Source of the DNA: Suillus spraguei
Taxonomy: Eukaryota; Basidiomycota; Agaricomycetes; Boletales; Suillaceae
Length of the DNA: 64,000 nt
Direction of reading: 5' to 3'
Assembly (NCBI GenBank): GCA_016800925.1
Contig: JABCPU010000300.1
Location: 19,329-83,328 of the forward strand
Under the pieces are notes generated by a model. The model did no database searches, was not told the DNA's origin, and was given only the letters and a program-made list of their open reading frames with translations. Made by a program: the position numbers and the translations under genes. This document shows positions 45,344 through 56,269 of this stretch, in pieces. How positions within the stretch are numbered: the stretch's first letter is position 1; each line of letters opens with the position of its first letter.

Positions 45344-48300
45344 CTTGGAGAAACAAAGACTCGACGTATGTTTCTCCCAATGTATTACTAAGGCTTGTAC
45401 GCGCTGTAGGTGAAAGAAAAGAACTTCGTATCCCAATCACCCTCCACTCGCGTACTCGTTTGAAATCCGTCGACACTACCGCCGTTATCGATTCCGGAGC
45501 AGCAGGAACATTCATCTCAGAAGAGTTTGTGAAACTCCATCAAATCACACGACGAAAACTCAAGGAACCATTTCGAGTTACAACGGCAGATGGAACTCTC
45601 ATAAAAGGAGGGCCAATCACGCATTACTGCCTCCTAGTGGTCAAAATTGACAATCGAACCATGTATGGAAAATTCAATATCACCAAACTCGGAAGGAGAG
45701 ATCAAATCCTCCTTGGAATTCCCTGGTTACGAGCAATGAACCCAATTATAGATTGGGCTGCTGAAACGCTTGTCCTTTCAAGGACAGAGAAATCAGATGA
45801 GATCGAAATTGATCTGGACAAAGATCGAAAAAAGAACGGGTTGCCTCAACTCTTCGATCATAATCAGTGGCGACATTCCCGTCTCCCGAAACCCTTCATT
45901 GAGACCCCTGAAAACCCAGTACCAGAATTACGAATGCCACGTACTGCAGAACCCACTCCACGTGTACAACTTCCACGAGCAGTGTCACCCATCCCTCGCG
46001 CAGAAAAGCGCAAGAATGAAGACGAACCCGAACATCGGGTCGGACAAGAACCTATTGAGCAACGGCCAATAGAAGAACAGAAACACGGAAAGAGGAAACC
46101 GGAAGAAGAACTCCCAGGGCGAAACACCAACGTACCGAAATTATCCAAATTCTTCGTTCCTCCAAACACTCTTTCAGCTTCAATCGAAGAAATCCCCGAT
46201 AAAGACGAACCCGTGCCCTCGTTGATTCCACCCGAGGATGATGACCAATTCGACACTATGAACGACGTCTGGCATGCACCAGAAGTACGCGAAATTTCCT
46301 CATACGAACTAGGAGATGGAGATTTCCTTGTGGAGTACGATACCGACGGGATCAGCATGAGAATCATTGAAGAACTATCCATGGATACACCCTTAACACG
46401 TGATGGAACTTCTCGACTCGAACAATCCTCCAATTACTCCGCAGCACTCCTTCCTTCTCCAAAATACAGTAATAAAGCTCAGGAATTCGCCACAGATGAG
46501 AAAGAAAAGAAAAAGAAATCCTTCGAAGAATTGGTCCCAGACTATCTACACGACTTCGCAGACGTTTTTGCTAAAGATGGACTGAACAAACTACCCCCCG
46601 AACGCCCTGGTATCGATCATCGGATTGACACCAAACCCGGTTTTATCCCTCGTACATCTAAGGTTTACCCACTATCGGAAAAAGAACGCGCTGCTGTCAA
46701 AACGTTTATCGATGAAAACGTTGCGAAAGGCTTTATCTCAGAATCGAAGTCACCCCAAGCTAGTGGCTTCTTCTTTGTGGGAAAGAAGAGCGGTGAACTG
46801 CGTCCCTGTCAAGATTATCGCTACATCAATGATTGGACAGTCAAGAACGCATATCCGCTCCCACTCCCTGTTTCCCTTGTCGCACGTCTTCATAATGCAC
46901 AGTTCTTTACGAAAATGGATATTCGATCCGGTTATAACAACATTCGCATCCATCCTGATGATCGGTGGAAAGCTGCTTTTACCACGGAATTCGGCCTCTT
47001 TGAACCGAACGTCATGTTCTTTGGTCTCTGCAATTCCCCAGCAACTTTTCAGGCATACATGAATCGCACCTTTCAACAAGAAATCAATGAAGGATGGATG
47101 GTTATCTACATGGACGATATCCTGATTTTCTCTACGACGATGACTGAACACCGTGAACGAACTAGACGAGTGTTGATGAAGATACGAAAAGAACACTTAT
47201 TCTTGAAACCGGAAAAGTGCACCTTTGATGCAGAAGAAGTGGAATACCTCGGAATGATAATTCGCCCCGGACAAGTTGCTATGGACACCGCCAAGACCAC
47301 GGGAATCTCCGAATGGCCAACTCCGAAATCTGTAAAAGATGTTCGGTCATTCCTTGGTTTTTGCAACTTCTACCGCACATTCATCTCCCACTATTCTGAC
47401 ATCGCTAGACCCCTTATCGACTTAACAAAGAAAGATAAGGCCTTTGAATGGTCAACCGAATGTATGGACACCTTCAACGAATTGAAACGACGCTTTACTT
47501 CCCAACCGGTACTCCGTAATCCTGATCCTTCCCGACAATTCGCATTGCTACCGACGCTTCGCTCGTGGCAACCGGCGGAGTTCTCCTCCAGACTGATGGG
47601 AATGGTGTTTATCATCCATGTGCATACCTCTCTCAGTCCTTGAACCCTGCAGAACGAAATTACCAGATCTTTGATCGGGAACTCCTTGCCGTGATCCGGG
47701 CATTGAGCGAATGGCGTCATTATCTCGAAGGAAACCCGCATCCCGTCCTGGTATTCACCGACCATAAGAACCTTCTGTACTTTAGAAGTGCACAGAAGCT
47801 TACCCGTCGCCAAGCACGTTGGCAATTGATTTTGTCTATTTACGACATTGAACTGCATCATGTTGCTGGTACTAAATTAGCAGTACCTGATGCACTATCC
47901 CGCCGGCCTGATTATGACTCTGGCAAAGACGATAACGAGGACCAGACCCTCCTCCCTGACGCTCTATTCGTTCGTCTTATTGACACCGATTTAAAGGATG
48001 TGCTGTCATCCTCTGACCCCCTCGACGACCCTGTTTTTAAAACGGCGTCTGATGCCCTTGATGGCGTATGCCTTCCCCCTATGAAATCGGCACTTTCCGA
48101 TTGGAAAATTGAGGAGAACGTCCTCTATTTTAAAAATCGCGCTTACATTCCCCGGCGCATCGCTCCGATATCCTGAAACGGTATCATGATCATCCTACCG
48201 CGGACACCCCGGTAGATTCAAAACTGAAGAACTCGTCAAACGAGAAGCCTGGTGGCCTGCAATGGGCTCTTATGTTCGGAAATATGTTGAGGGTTGCGCC

Positions 48301-49423
48301 CTTTGTCAGCAAATGAAAGCGGATACTCATCCCTTCGTCCCCCGCTTACGCCGATTCCTTCGCGGCTGTTCGCCCGTTCTCCCAAGTCTCTGTCGACCTT
48401 ATCACGGACCTCCCTATCTCTGGAGGCTTTGACAGTATCATGGTCGTGGTAGACCATGGCCTTACGAAGGGGGTAATTATTATCCCTTGTTTGAAAACTA
48501 TCACATCAGAAGGTGTGGCCAAGCTATTTTTAAAACATGTATACCGACGATTTGGACTCCATGACAAAGTTATCTCGGATCGAGGACCACAGTTCCTATC
48601 TCGCTTCTCAAAGGAACTTGCCCGACTTCTTGACTACGTCATCGCTCCATCCACGGCTTACCACCCGCAGACTGATGGTCAGACGGAAAGGCTCAATCAA
48701 GAACTTGAGACATATCTACGCATTTATTGTCGCAACAACCCTGAAGATTGGGTAGAACACTTACCAATCGCCGAATTCGTCCACAACCACCGGAAACACG
48801 ATGCAAGGAATGCATCACCTTTCTATTTGATGATGGGATATGAACCACGCGCTATCCCCATCTGATCCCGGATTCATCCGTCCCCGCAGCAGAAGATCGA
48901 GTACGATCTCTGCAGAAGATAAGAGAAGAAGCAATCGCCTGTCACAACATTGCTATGCAGACAATGGCCGAACGATCCCGAGGAGATAAGTACATCCCTG
49001 GAAGATCGGAGATAAGGTTTGGCTATCCGCCGCTAATCTTAGACTTAAACTCCCATCGAGGAAACTGGCACCGAAACGATACGGACCTTTCCCGATCATC
49101 GATGTCTTATCACCCATCACGTTCACACTCAAGCTTCCTCCGCAATGGAAGATTCACCCTACGTTCCATGCTTCTGTCTTATCATCCTATAGCGAAACAG
49201 ACGTACACGGACCGAACTTCCCTGAACCCCCACCTGATATCATCGAAGAAGAAGAAGAATATGAAATCGAAGCAATTCTTTCCCACAAAGGAACCGGCAA
49301 TCGCCGACGATATCTCGTTTCCTGGAAAGGATATCCATCGGAGATAACGAATGGCTCCCAGAAAAGAACTTGAAGAACTCCGCTCGAATCTTGAATGCTT
49401 ATAAGAAGCAACACGCCCTCTGA
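45340..49423 (+). pseudogene. Pol polyprotein of chromovirus copy 3 (PR-RT-RH-IN-chromodomain)
   Basis: The aspartic protease motif IDSGAAGTFI lies near 45495; after a Pro/Glu-rich linker the RT follows ([45 protein letters not shown] near 47110), open to 47643. A 1-nt deletion near 47545 shifts the frame into RNase H, which includes TDHKNLLYF and HHVAGTKLAVPDALSRRPD (47565-48176). Another near 48153 precedes the integrase zinc-binding segment ([14 protein letters not shown]) and core with [17 protein letters not shown] and [13 protein letters not shown] (D,D,E). The end carries a chromodomain ([13 protein letters not shown], then EWLPEKNL after another shift), which in chromoviruses steers integration to heterochromatin. 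Not expressible as one protein in this copy. Confidence 0.93.
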
Positions 49424-49476
49424 TTATCTTTCAGTCAATCAACCGCACTAGCACTTGATCAACTACCAGCATCGAA

Positions 49477-50946
49477 ATGTCTTTCCCCACTGCCTACATC
49501 ACACCCGTCGTCGCTGCCACCAATGACTCCGACTCTGAAACTGACCAATACGGAAACCTCACCACAGAAATCGACAACTCCTCTTACATCGAAGCCGCCA
49601 TCCTTTGCGAGGGACATGCCCTTGAAATCGAAAGAATTCTTACTGAACGAGGCGCTTTCCCCGCCCTACTCCTCGTCAACATCATCCGTACCGCAGCACT
49701 CATCGAAGTCACCGCTAAGGATATCACGGAAGCCACTTACCGACACCGCTTCTTACATCTTCAAAAACGCATTCGCGCTTACGCTATGTTGCTGTTTCCC
49801 ACCTCTTTTAAAAATGATGTTGAAGAAGCTATTCATATCATTGCCGAACGTCGAGCAGGCGTTGCTCGACCTCCCTCTCCGCAGGAAGATACGCCACTTC
49901 CTATTCCAGCACCCTCATCTTCGCGTGTTTATTCTAGTCTTGACGCCTTTACTGGCTTATATACTGCTGTCCAAGAGATCGGACAACTCACCGACAAAGT
50001 TGTTGAAACGATCCAGCAATCGGTTGCTGAAACCAGAGCAGCTAGAAATCTAGTGGAAGAAGCCATCACCGACTTACAACAAACGCAGTCAAATCTTGCA
50101 TCTCCTCGAACCCCATCTCCAATTCAACGACCAAATTCACCGCCCCCGATTACAGTCACCCATGAACACCCAGCATGGCTATATGAACCATGCACAGAGG
50201 AACAGTATGAGGCCGCTAAACTGCTAGGTATCTCCGCCACTGAGTTGGTCACCCTCGGCCCTCGACTACGTGATCTTCATATACACCCTCCCATGTCTAT
50301 CCCATCGTCATTCGGCCCTATGGATCCCGTTTCACCAGTCTTAGTAAAAGACTTCGGTATCACATCTCCCTCTTCATCCACCGAACTCATTGCGGCTGCT
50401 GAACGAGAAGTCACACCGGATCTCCCTATATCAGCATACACTTTATCCTCTGCTCAACAGGCGCAGCTTAAACGGCAGAACACCCTTGCCTTAAAACGTA
50501 TGACGAAGAAGAAGGGAAAGAAGCGCACTAGATCCACCAGTCCTACGCCCATCATTTCCCCGTCTCCCTTACGCAAAGTTTCTTCTAACCCTGACGAGAA
50601 CATGAAGTGCCGGGTCTGTGGATTACTAGGACATCGCCAAAAGAACTGCGCGGAGTATCAGTGCAAGGTTTGCAGATATTGGTCGCCCACTCATTTATCC
50701 CTCTATTGTCCTGACCGAGTTGGGCCTCCGCCCTTTGGGTTAACTTGGAAAGATGAAGGATTTTACGACGCACTTCGTGCTTGGGAAAAGCAGCTTGACG
50801 ATGAACACATTCGTGCAGAGAAAAGGAGGGACTCTAAGCGTCGTGCTGGTCTAGACGAAGCGAAGTATATGATGAGCGGATCATTCGCTGATGAAGACTA
50901 CGAGTTTAGCGATGACCCCGTCTACTATGCGAATCAAGATGTGTAA
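49477..50946 (+). CDS. Additional ORF in env position, double zinc-knuckle protein
   Basis: 489 residues, fully open, on the coding strand between pol and the 3' LTR. No signal peptide or membrane span is visible, so it is not an envelope-type protein. The N-terminal half is helical with possible coiled coil (about residues 60-200: RFLHLQKRIRAYAMLL, then VVETIQQSVAETRAARNLVE), followed by a Ser/Pro-rich linker, a basic Lys/Arg patch (KRMTKKKGKKRTRS), and two zinc knuckles near residues 370-410: CRVCGLLGHRQKNC (C-x2-C-x4-H-x4-C) and CKVCRYWSPTHLSLYC (C-x2-C-x6-H-x4-C). The C-terminus is acidic. This could be a second Gag-like or nucleic-acid chaperone protein; function unknown. Its stop codon lies in the hairpin before the purine tract. 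Copy 2 holds a broken homologue. Confidence 0.88.
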   Translation: MSFPTAYITPVVAATNDSDSETDQYGNLTTEIDNSSYIEAAILCEGHALEIERILTERGAFPALLLVNIIRTAALIEVTAKDITEATYRHRFLHLQKRIRAYAMLLFPTSFKNDVEEAIHIIAERRAGVARPPSPQEDTPLPIPAPSSSRVYSSLDAFTGLYTAVQEIGQLTDKVVETIQQSVAETRAARNLVEEAITDLQQTQSNLASPRTPSPIQRPNSPPPITVTHEHPAWLYEPCTEEQYEAAKLLGISATELVTLGPRLRDLHIHPPMSIPSSFGPMDPVSPVLVKDFGITSPSSSTELIAAAEREVTPDLPISAYTLSSAQQAQLKRQNTLALKRMTKKKGKKRTRSTSPTPIISPSPLRKVSSNPDENMKCRVCGLLGHRQKNCAEYQCKVCRYWSPTHLSLYCPDRVGPPPFGLTWKDEGFYDALRAWEKQLDDEHIRAEKRRDSKRRAGLDEAKYMMSGSFADEDYEFSDDPVYYANQDV

Positions 50947-50975
50947 AGCCGGTGACTTTACGTATAAAAAGGGGG
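50943..50975 (+). promoter_or_regulatory. Hairpin plus polypurine tract before the 3' LTR (copy 3)
   Basis: GTAAAG...CTTTAC (50943-50961), then AAAAAGGGGG (50966-50975) and TAA directly before the LTR. Same arrangement as in copy 2. Confidence 0.75.
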
Positions 50976-50978
50976 TAA

Positions 50979-51453
50979 TGTTACAATCGTACGTACCCCT
51001 ATTCATTTTCCTATCTCATTTACCATGTATATTACATAACATGACTCTGACTCATATGCTCAACGCATCTGTACTATAGTTGCCTTCCTTCTTTGGATAC
51101 GTACTTACATTCCCACGTCTCTCTTGGTCTGTGCGCATATATTGGCCTATTTAAGCACAGTGTACTTGTAGTAGATTCCCTACTTTAATCTTACTGGGTT
51201 TTACCTGGAATCTCCTTCGCTTAGGTCTCCAACCTAAGTCGTCTTGAATCATCTCTAAGTCTAAGCACTCCTTAGCCTTAGTCTTTATTCTCGCGGATAC
51301 CTCTTAGACCTGTCTTTGAGGCTGAACCCTTGATCGTACTTGGAACGCGTTCCTAGTACTTTCACCTTGTTCTCTTTTGAACATTGTAAGAACTCCCAGC
51401 AGACCGTCTGTGTATTTTCACTGTCGCTGGTGACACCACCCCAGTTCGTAACA
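50979..51453 (+). repeat. 3' LTR of chromovirus copy 3 (475 bp)
   Basis: Near-identical to 43854-44326 by eye. Confidence 0.95.
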
Positions 51454-53318
51454 GCTGTAGATAAACTACCTCCTAAGTTAGTATGTGTGGTCTTGCGCTC
51501 CATCTAGTCTGCTTCACTTGCGAAACAAGAGTGTTCAACCCTAAAGGGGGATGCCTGTTAGTATAGTTAAATCCAACTCAAACCAGTGAGAAAAAGTAGC
51601 GTTGTAGTCAGCAGTAAGTTGCTGTGGTCAGTGATGATGCCGCCGGAACTAGCGTCATATGGAGCGGTGCTACCGTGGTTGAGATAAAGTCAGTAACAGT
51701 AACATTGAGTGAGCGGTGGCAAGCAATGATATCAGCAGTAGCAGTAAGGTTGCGAGTGGTGCAAAGAAACAGCAAAGAAGGCCGTGGTACTTTCAGCGGT
51801 AAAGTAGTGGTGTGACGAACAAACTCATGCTGAGCTTAAAATGGCACATTTTCATATAGGTGTCACATGGCTATCATTATCCTTACCTTTTGGCTTCACC
51901 ATCCTACTTTACCATGTGTTTACCCCTATCTAACGGTATCGTTCCGCACTCCAGAAGCCTTGTTGCAGCTTAACAGCTGTACTGCGGCAACTTTCCCATG
52001 AAGCGGTGATCTTCAGCAATCTCTGCGAACCCATTAGGCATCCACAAGCAAGATTCACCACCCATCCTATGTCCATCCAGTCTCGCCGGTACATGATGTT
52101 TTGTAAACTGTAGTGCAGTCTTATTACATGTCTGCTGCGTGTTAATCATATCCCTTCCGTTTCTGTAGCTATTCCTTTCATATAAAATTCCTAGGTACCC
52201 GTACTCTTTCCTTACTTCCCTCCTATAGTACACACGGTACTTAGGAATAGTCACCACTACTGTCACTACGAAATAAAGTCCTTTACTGAAGTTACTGTCT
52301 CTAAGAATTGCTTTACTGCTGCATGCACCACCGCTCGTTACCGCTTTCCTGCGCTTCACCACTAGCGCTAGCGCTTTCTCACACTTCATCGCTACACTAC
52401 CGCTTGTTTTACCGCAGAAGTTCCCACGCTTACCGCAGTTTTACCACTTGTACTACCGCAGTTTTACTGTTCACGCTACCGCTTGTCTACCGCATTCCCA
52501 CGCTTACTGCTAGTTTTACCGCAAGTTTCCCACGGACCGGAGTATTACCGCTAGCATCTCGCTACCTCCGACGGCATTCTCGCACCACAGGTTGGGCAAT
52601 ATCAAACTATACTAACTTAGCATTCCCTTTAGGGTCGAATGTTCTTGCCTTCGCAAGTGAAGCAGACTAGGTAGAGCGCAAGACTCGCATACTAGCTTAG
52701 GCTGTGGTTTATCTACAGCCCAGGCTAGATTGTATCTTTACAGCGGTGTGTGAGAAGTTCAATAAAAATAGCAATCAAGAGTCCAGCGGTAACGGTGAAA
52801 GAGCAAGATTGATTAACGAGCGGTAAAGAACTTTAAAGACTAAGTCTACTACTGGGTGGTTCCAGAGCTAGACACTAATCCTGACCTATAGTACATGCAA
52901 TGGGGTAAAATCAGGTACTGTATCGTGCGGGGTACGCAGTGCTTATATCCTAAATCATATGTATTCGGAATGCTCTAGGCGAGATCAGTAGCGCTCAAGT
53001 ATAGTAACTGCCATATGTAAACATAGTGCGAGGCAGCTGCGGCATGAGGCGACATGTAATAAGACTTGCCATGGAATCAGTGATAATGAACATAAAACAA
53101 ACAATGCACCAAATGGAGCTATGCAGACGTGGCAAGGACATGGAAGGACATCAGTACATGGAACGTGGTGCAGCATTTGGTATGGTGTGCAGTAAGCATG
53201 AGATGCTGCCAGCAATGCTAAAGGAGTGAGATGGCCTTTGGACTGGTGGAGATTCTATAGATGTGAGACATGCACCAAAAGATAGGGTTTTAAGGCCAGC
53301 ACCAATATGTTCATTACA
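51454..53318 (+). repeat. T1 repeat, 5'-truncated and split by a nested T1-like element
   Basis: 51454-51812 and 52743-53318 together form one plus-orientation T1 (CTGTAGATAAAC ... AATATGTTCATTACA). Its first ~25 bp are lost at the chromovirus LTR. The nested insert occupies 51813-52742. Confidence 0.82.
51813..52742 (-). repeat. Nested T1-related element (930 bp)
   Basis: Minus orientation; shares its last ~150 bp (TTTAGGGTCGAATG ... TTGTATCTTTACA) with T1 but differs in the interior, which is dense in ACCGCT/TACCGC motifs at 52320-52560. It interrupts another T1 and is flanked by GTGGTG and GCGGTG, a near-perfect 6-bp duplication. No credible coding. Confidence 0.7.
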
Positions 53319-53466
53319 TTGGCTTCATGTAAGTGTCGCAAGGCAGCAACTGCATGCAATGCAGGATCATTTGGTAGGTGCAGGAACCAAATTTGTCCTG
53401 GTCACTCATGCTAGGGTCCTTCTTAAACTTGGCTGGTATGCTCCATCTGTTGAATATTGCATCAGC

Positions 53467-55837
53467 TCATGTCATTATGCAGGAATCAGGCCCTGTGGCG
53501 ATGCACAACTTGATGTATGCCTCGAGTTTGACAAATCGTGCTCCGGCCAACTTCTCAGCATAGTCTTGTGGGTGGATGAATGTCCCATGCTCATCATAAA
53601 CGTCGGGGACCTCTACTTTGGTCTCCAGGAGTGGACCAAGCCCTGTGTACCACGCAAGAGGGTTGTGGAGATTGCAAATACGTAGCACATCTGGAGCTAC
53701 ACACCATGTTGTCAGCCCTTCCTCCAGTCTACAATGAATCAGTGAATACTTACCTGCAGCATTACCTGTGCTTGGCCCTCCATTGCTGTTGTTTGCAGTT
53801 GCCCTGCCTTGCTTATTCGCCAAGGACTTAGCTTGACCTGCGAAATCAGGAGTCAATGATAAGTCCTTTTCACATGCTGACTCAACCTTACTTGGGCTAA
53901 TTAACACACTGGACTCTTCATCTATTCCATGTCAAAATCAGCAGGCATCATGATGCGCATGTGAGGCCACTTACTTCCAATGTCACCCTGCTTGACATGA
54001 GGCACAATGCTTGAAGCCTGTTGCTCGGTAGGCAAATTCCGAAACATCAGTTTGGACTGGACCAGCAAGACATAGAAGTCTTCCTCAGTGTGGGTGTACC
54101 CACACATGAACAGTGAGACAATCCCTCGTGTTGAATTGGGCACACCTATCTGACCATCAGACACACATACAGCCTCATATATTTTGTATGCTTACCTGCA
54201 TTGCATGTGTCCTCAACATCGGTTATTAACATGGACAGAAGGTCAAAGAACCTCGCAGACATGGTGAGGACCTCTTCTGGGTACTGGTCGCTCTCCTCAT
54301 CATCGGGCAACAGAGGGTGGATTTCAAAATGAGCTTGTGCCTTTCTCAGGACCAAGACATCGAGATTTGTTGTTATGTCAGGACATGCTCACTGACTTGC
54401 ATTAATAGATGGTATGTACCCCGGAGTCCAGCATCCCAAAATAAGGACCGATGTGTGTGTACATACCATTCACATCCAGGATGGCCGGAAACTTAAAGAC
54501 AAGTAGATTGCCATCTTTATCAGCCCAGTAAACTGCCTTGTCCCCTGTCATATACCATACTTCTGATCTCAGATCTGATCAGATCCAATTGATCCTACTT
54601 CCGTCCGGTGTAACAGACAAACTCAGGCTGACCTTAAAACAGTAGTTTTTGCATAGTGTCTCTTACTTAGGCTTTCCTTACCTTAGGTCCACATTTTGGC
54701 TGATTACATAAGAACCTGACCTTGCACCTGTCTTTACACCACTTCACCACTAGCAGTAGCAGTCTGAGACTTACTTTTTGAATAATGATTTTACTCCTCT
54801 GAGCTCTGAGCCTTGGACCAGCAACCGTTGGGTTGAATAGCAGCTAGGCAGCATTCAACATATATCTGCACCCCAGCAGAGTTGTGTTACCCACACCGGT
54901 CCACAGATCCTGTCCGGATCACCCATCCAAAAGTGCCCACTTCTCGCACTCTAACTCCCTTGTGGATATCTGCATCTATCTCCTTTTGTCATTCCTCCTA
55001 TTTCCGGTATTCTGGCTGTGTATATTTCTGTCCTGTTTCATTGATCCATTACCTGTGTTTCATCTCCGACTCGTGCTTACTGATCCGCTGTGCATTAACT
55101 AATAGACTTCCGTTATACATTGTACATAGCCCTCAGTCCCGGACTCATTGATTATCCATGCTAGTTACTTACAGTATATAAACCACTTGTAGATCTCCAT
55201 AGAACCTTAGTTCGAATATCATCTTAGATTCTGCTCATTCCGTTCCTCCGGACTTGAGTTACTTCCAACTCCAGTTTATCTTCTGAGACTTAGGATTGAT
55301 TCCTACAGTCTACATCTCCGACTCTACCTTTGGTAGTCTACTTCTGTTAGTTTCTAGTTAAGGGACTTGTTCTAAGACTAGTCTTAATCCTCATTCCATC
55401 TCCACGTTCCAGATAACCTTCAGACATGTCATATCCAAAACCTTCGGACGACCGGATCCACCATGCTACCACTTCCGGATCTTCAGACATATATCCTCCC
55501 TCTGAAATAAGGGGCATTACTCGGGAAAGGGGCACAGTGCACGCACTGAGGCCAAAGTTCTTCGGATTTCTTACCCTTTGAGTATGGTCTTAACATCCCC
55601 CATCTGCATGAACATTGGCCATGGATTGATAGCAAATGGAACAGAGTCACAGACTTCTAGCATCAGTGTGCCAGGGTTGGTCATATAAGCCTGGAGGCAA
55701 AGGTGAAGAGGCATCTCGGTGGCACTTCCCTTATCTGCACCAGTGGCGCCAGCCTCGTCGTCAAAAGGGGTGGGTTCACGAGATGTCAGACATGAATGCG
55801 GTGATTCAGACTCTGCTGGAGAGGTGTCTGCAGGCAT
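53467..55837 (-). pseudogene. Unrecognised multi-exon gene, interrupted by a solo LTR
   Basis: Coding-looking minus-strand stretches occur in order: 55837 to about 55600 (MPADTSPAESESPHS, TEMPLHLCLQAYMTNPGTLM, FMQMG), 54540-54480 (DKAVYWADKDGNLLVFKFPA, ILDVNGMYTH), 54355-54190 (AHFEIHPLLPDDEE, LTMSARFFDLLSML), about 54160-53920 and 53907-53467 (GLTTWCVAPDVLRICNLHNP, GTFIHPQDYAEKLAGARFVK). Introns seem to separate them. A T2 solo LTR lies between MQMG and DKAVYW; without it and one TCCCC the frame is continuous. I do not recognise the protein; an ancestral host gene or a transposon passenger are both possible. Confidence 0.5.
54546..55595 (+). mobile_element. T2 solo LTR (1050 bp) with 5-bp target duplication TCCCC
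   Basis: TGTCATATACC...GGTCTTAACA, flanked by TCCCC on both sides (54541-54545 and 55596-55600). A TATATAAA box is at 55175-55182. Other T2 pieces: 60695-61009 (plus) and 63742-64000 (minus). No internal region seen in this window. Confidence 0.9.
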
Positions 55838-56269
55838 GGTTTCAGGTTACTACTTAGTCGAAGTGCATCAGGTGTGTGTGGGGGGGACGTTTTCTGCTAG
55901 CATGATTTGGATGCTAGCATCTTGTCTTTAACTAAACATGTGTTCCAGCTTCAGACCTTTACCCTTCCATGAATTCCATGTGGATACAGAAATTTCAAGA
56001 TCTTATCGCAAGATCTCGTTTGCGATCATGCACCAAACTGTTGCTGTCAATGTCTGCAATCTTCAATTTTATCTGTGTTCAGGACACTCCTTACACCCAA
56101 AGTATTGTGAAACCTGACAACCTGCCAAAAATACAGTCAAGGTGTTGTCTGTGCAATCTCAGATTTCACGTGTTCAAACCATCAGATGACATAATCTCTC
56201 AGTCTCTGCCCAAAGTTCAATCAATTGGTCTATTGTATCTCAGTGGCAAAATACTTGTAATCTACCCGT
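55838..56269. other. No gene recognised
   Basis: A plus-strand open frame (55969-56274) runs into the T1 repeat and resembles nothing I know. Could include upstream exons or promoter of the minus-strand gene ending at 53467. Confidence 0.4.

Larger units (their letters stand above)
43854..51453 (+). mobile_element. Ty3/gypsy chromovirus copy 3 (full length, best preserved)
   Basis: A 7.6 kb element: 5' LTR 43854-44326, PBS 44328-44338, gag 44507-45343, pol 45340-49423, additional ORF 49477-50946, purine tract 50966-50975, 3' LTR 50979-51453. LTRs are near-identical. Gag, the first 767 codons of pol and the additional ORF are open; pol has 1-nt deletions in RNase H and the integrase region. 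The C-terminal chromodomain and pol order (PR-RT-RH-IN) place it among chromoviruses. The flanks (TACTG and GCTGT) do not form a target duplication, and T1 pieces of opposite orientation abut it on the two sides. Confidence 0.95.

Noticed and set aside
44501..45436. 311-codon open frame antisense to gag (and a 260-codon one at 29470-30252)
   Set aside because: It mirrors the gag coding frame in both copies; conservation follows from the gag sequence on the other strand, and no known domain is present.
49477..50946. Envelope gene
   Set aside because: Position fits, but there is no signal peptide or membrane span; zinc knuckles and a basic patch indicate a nucleic-acid-binding protein.
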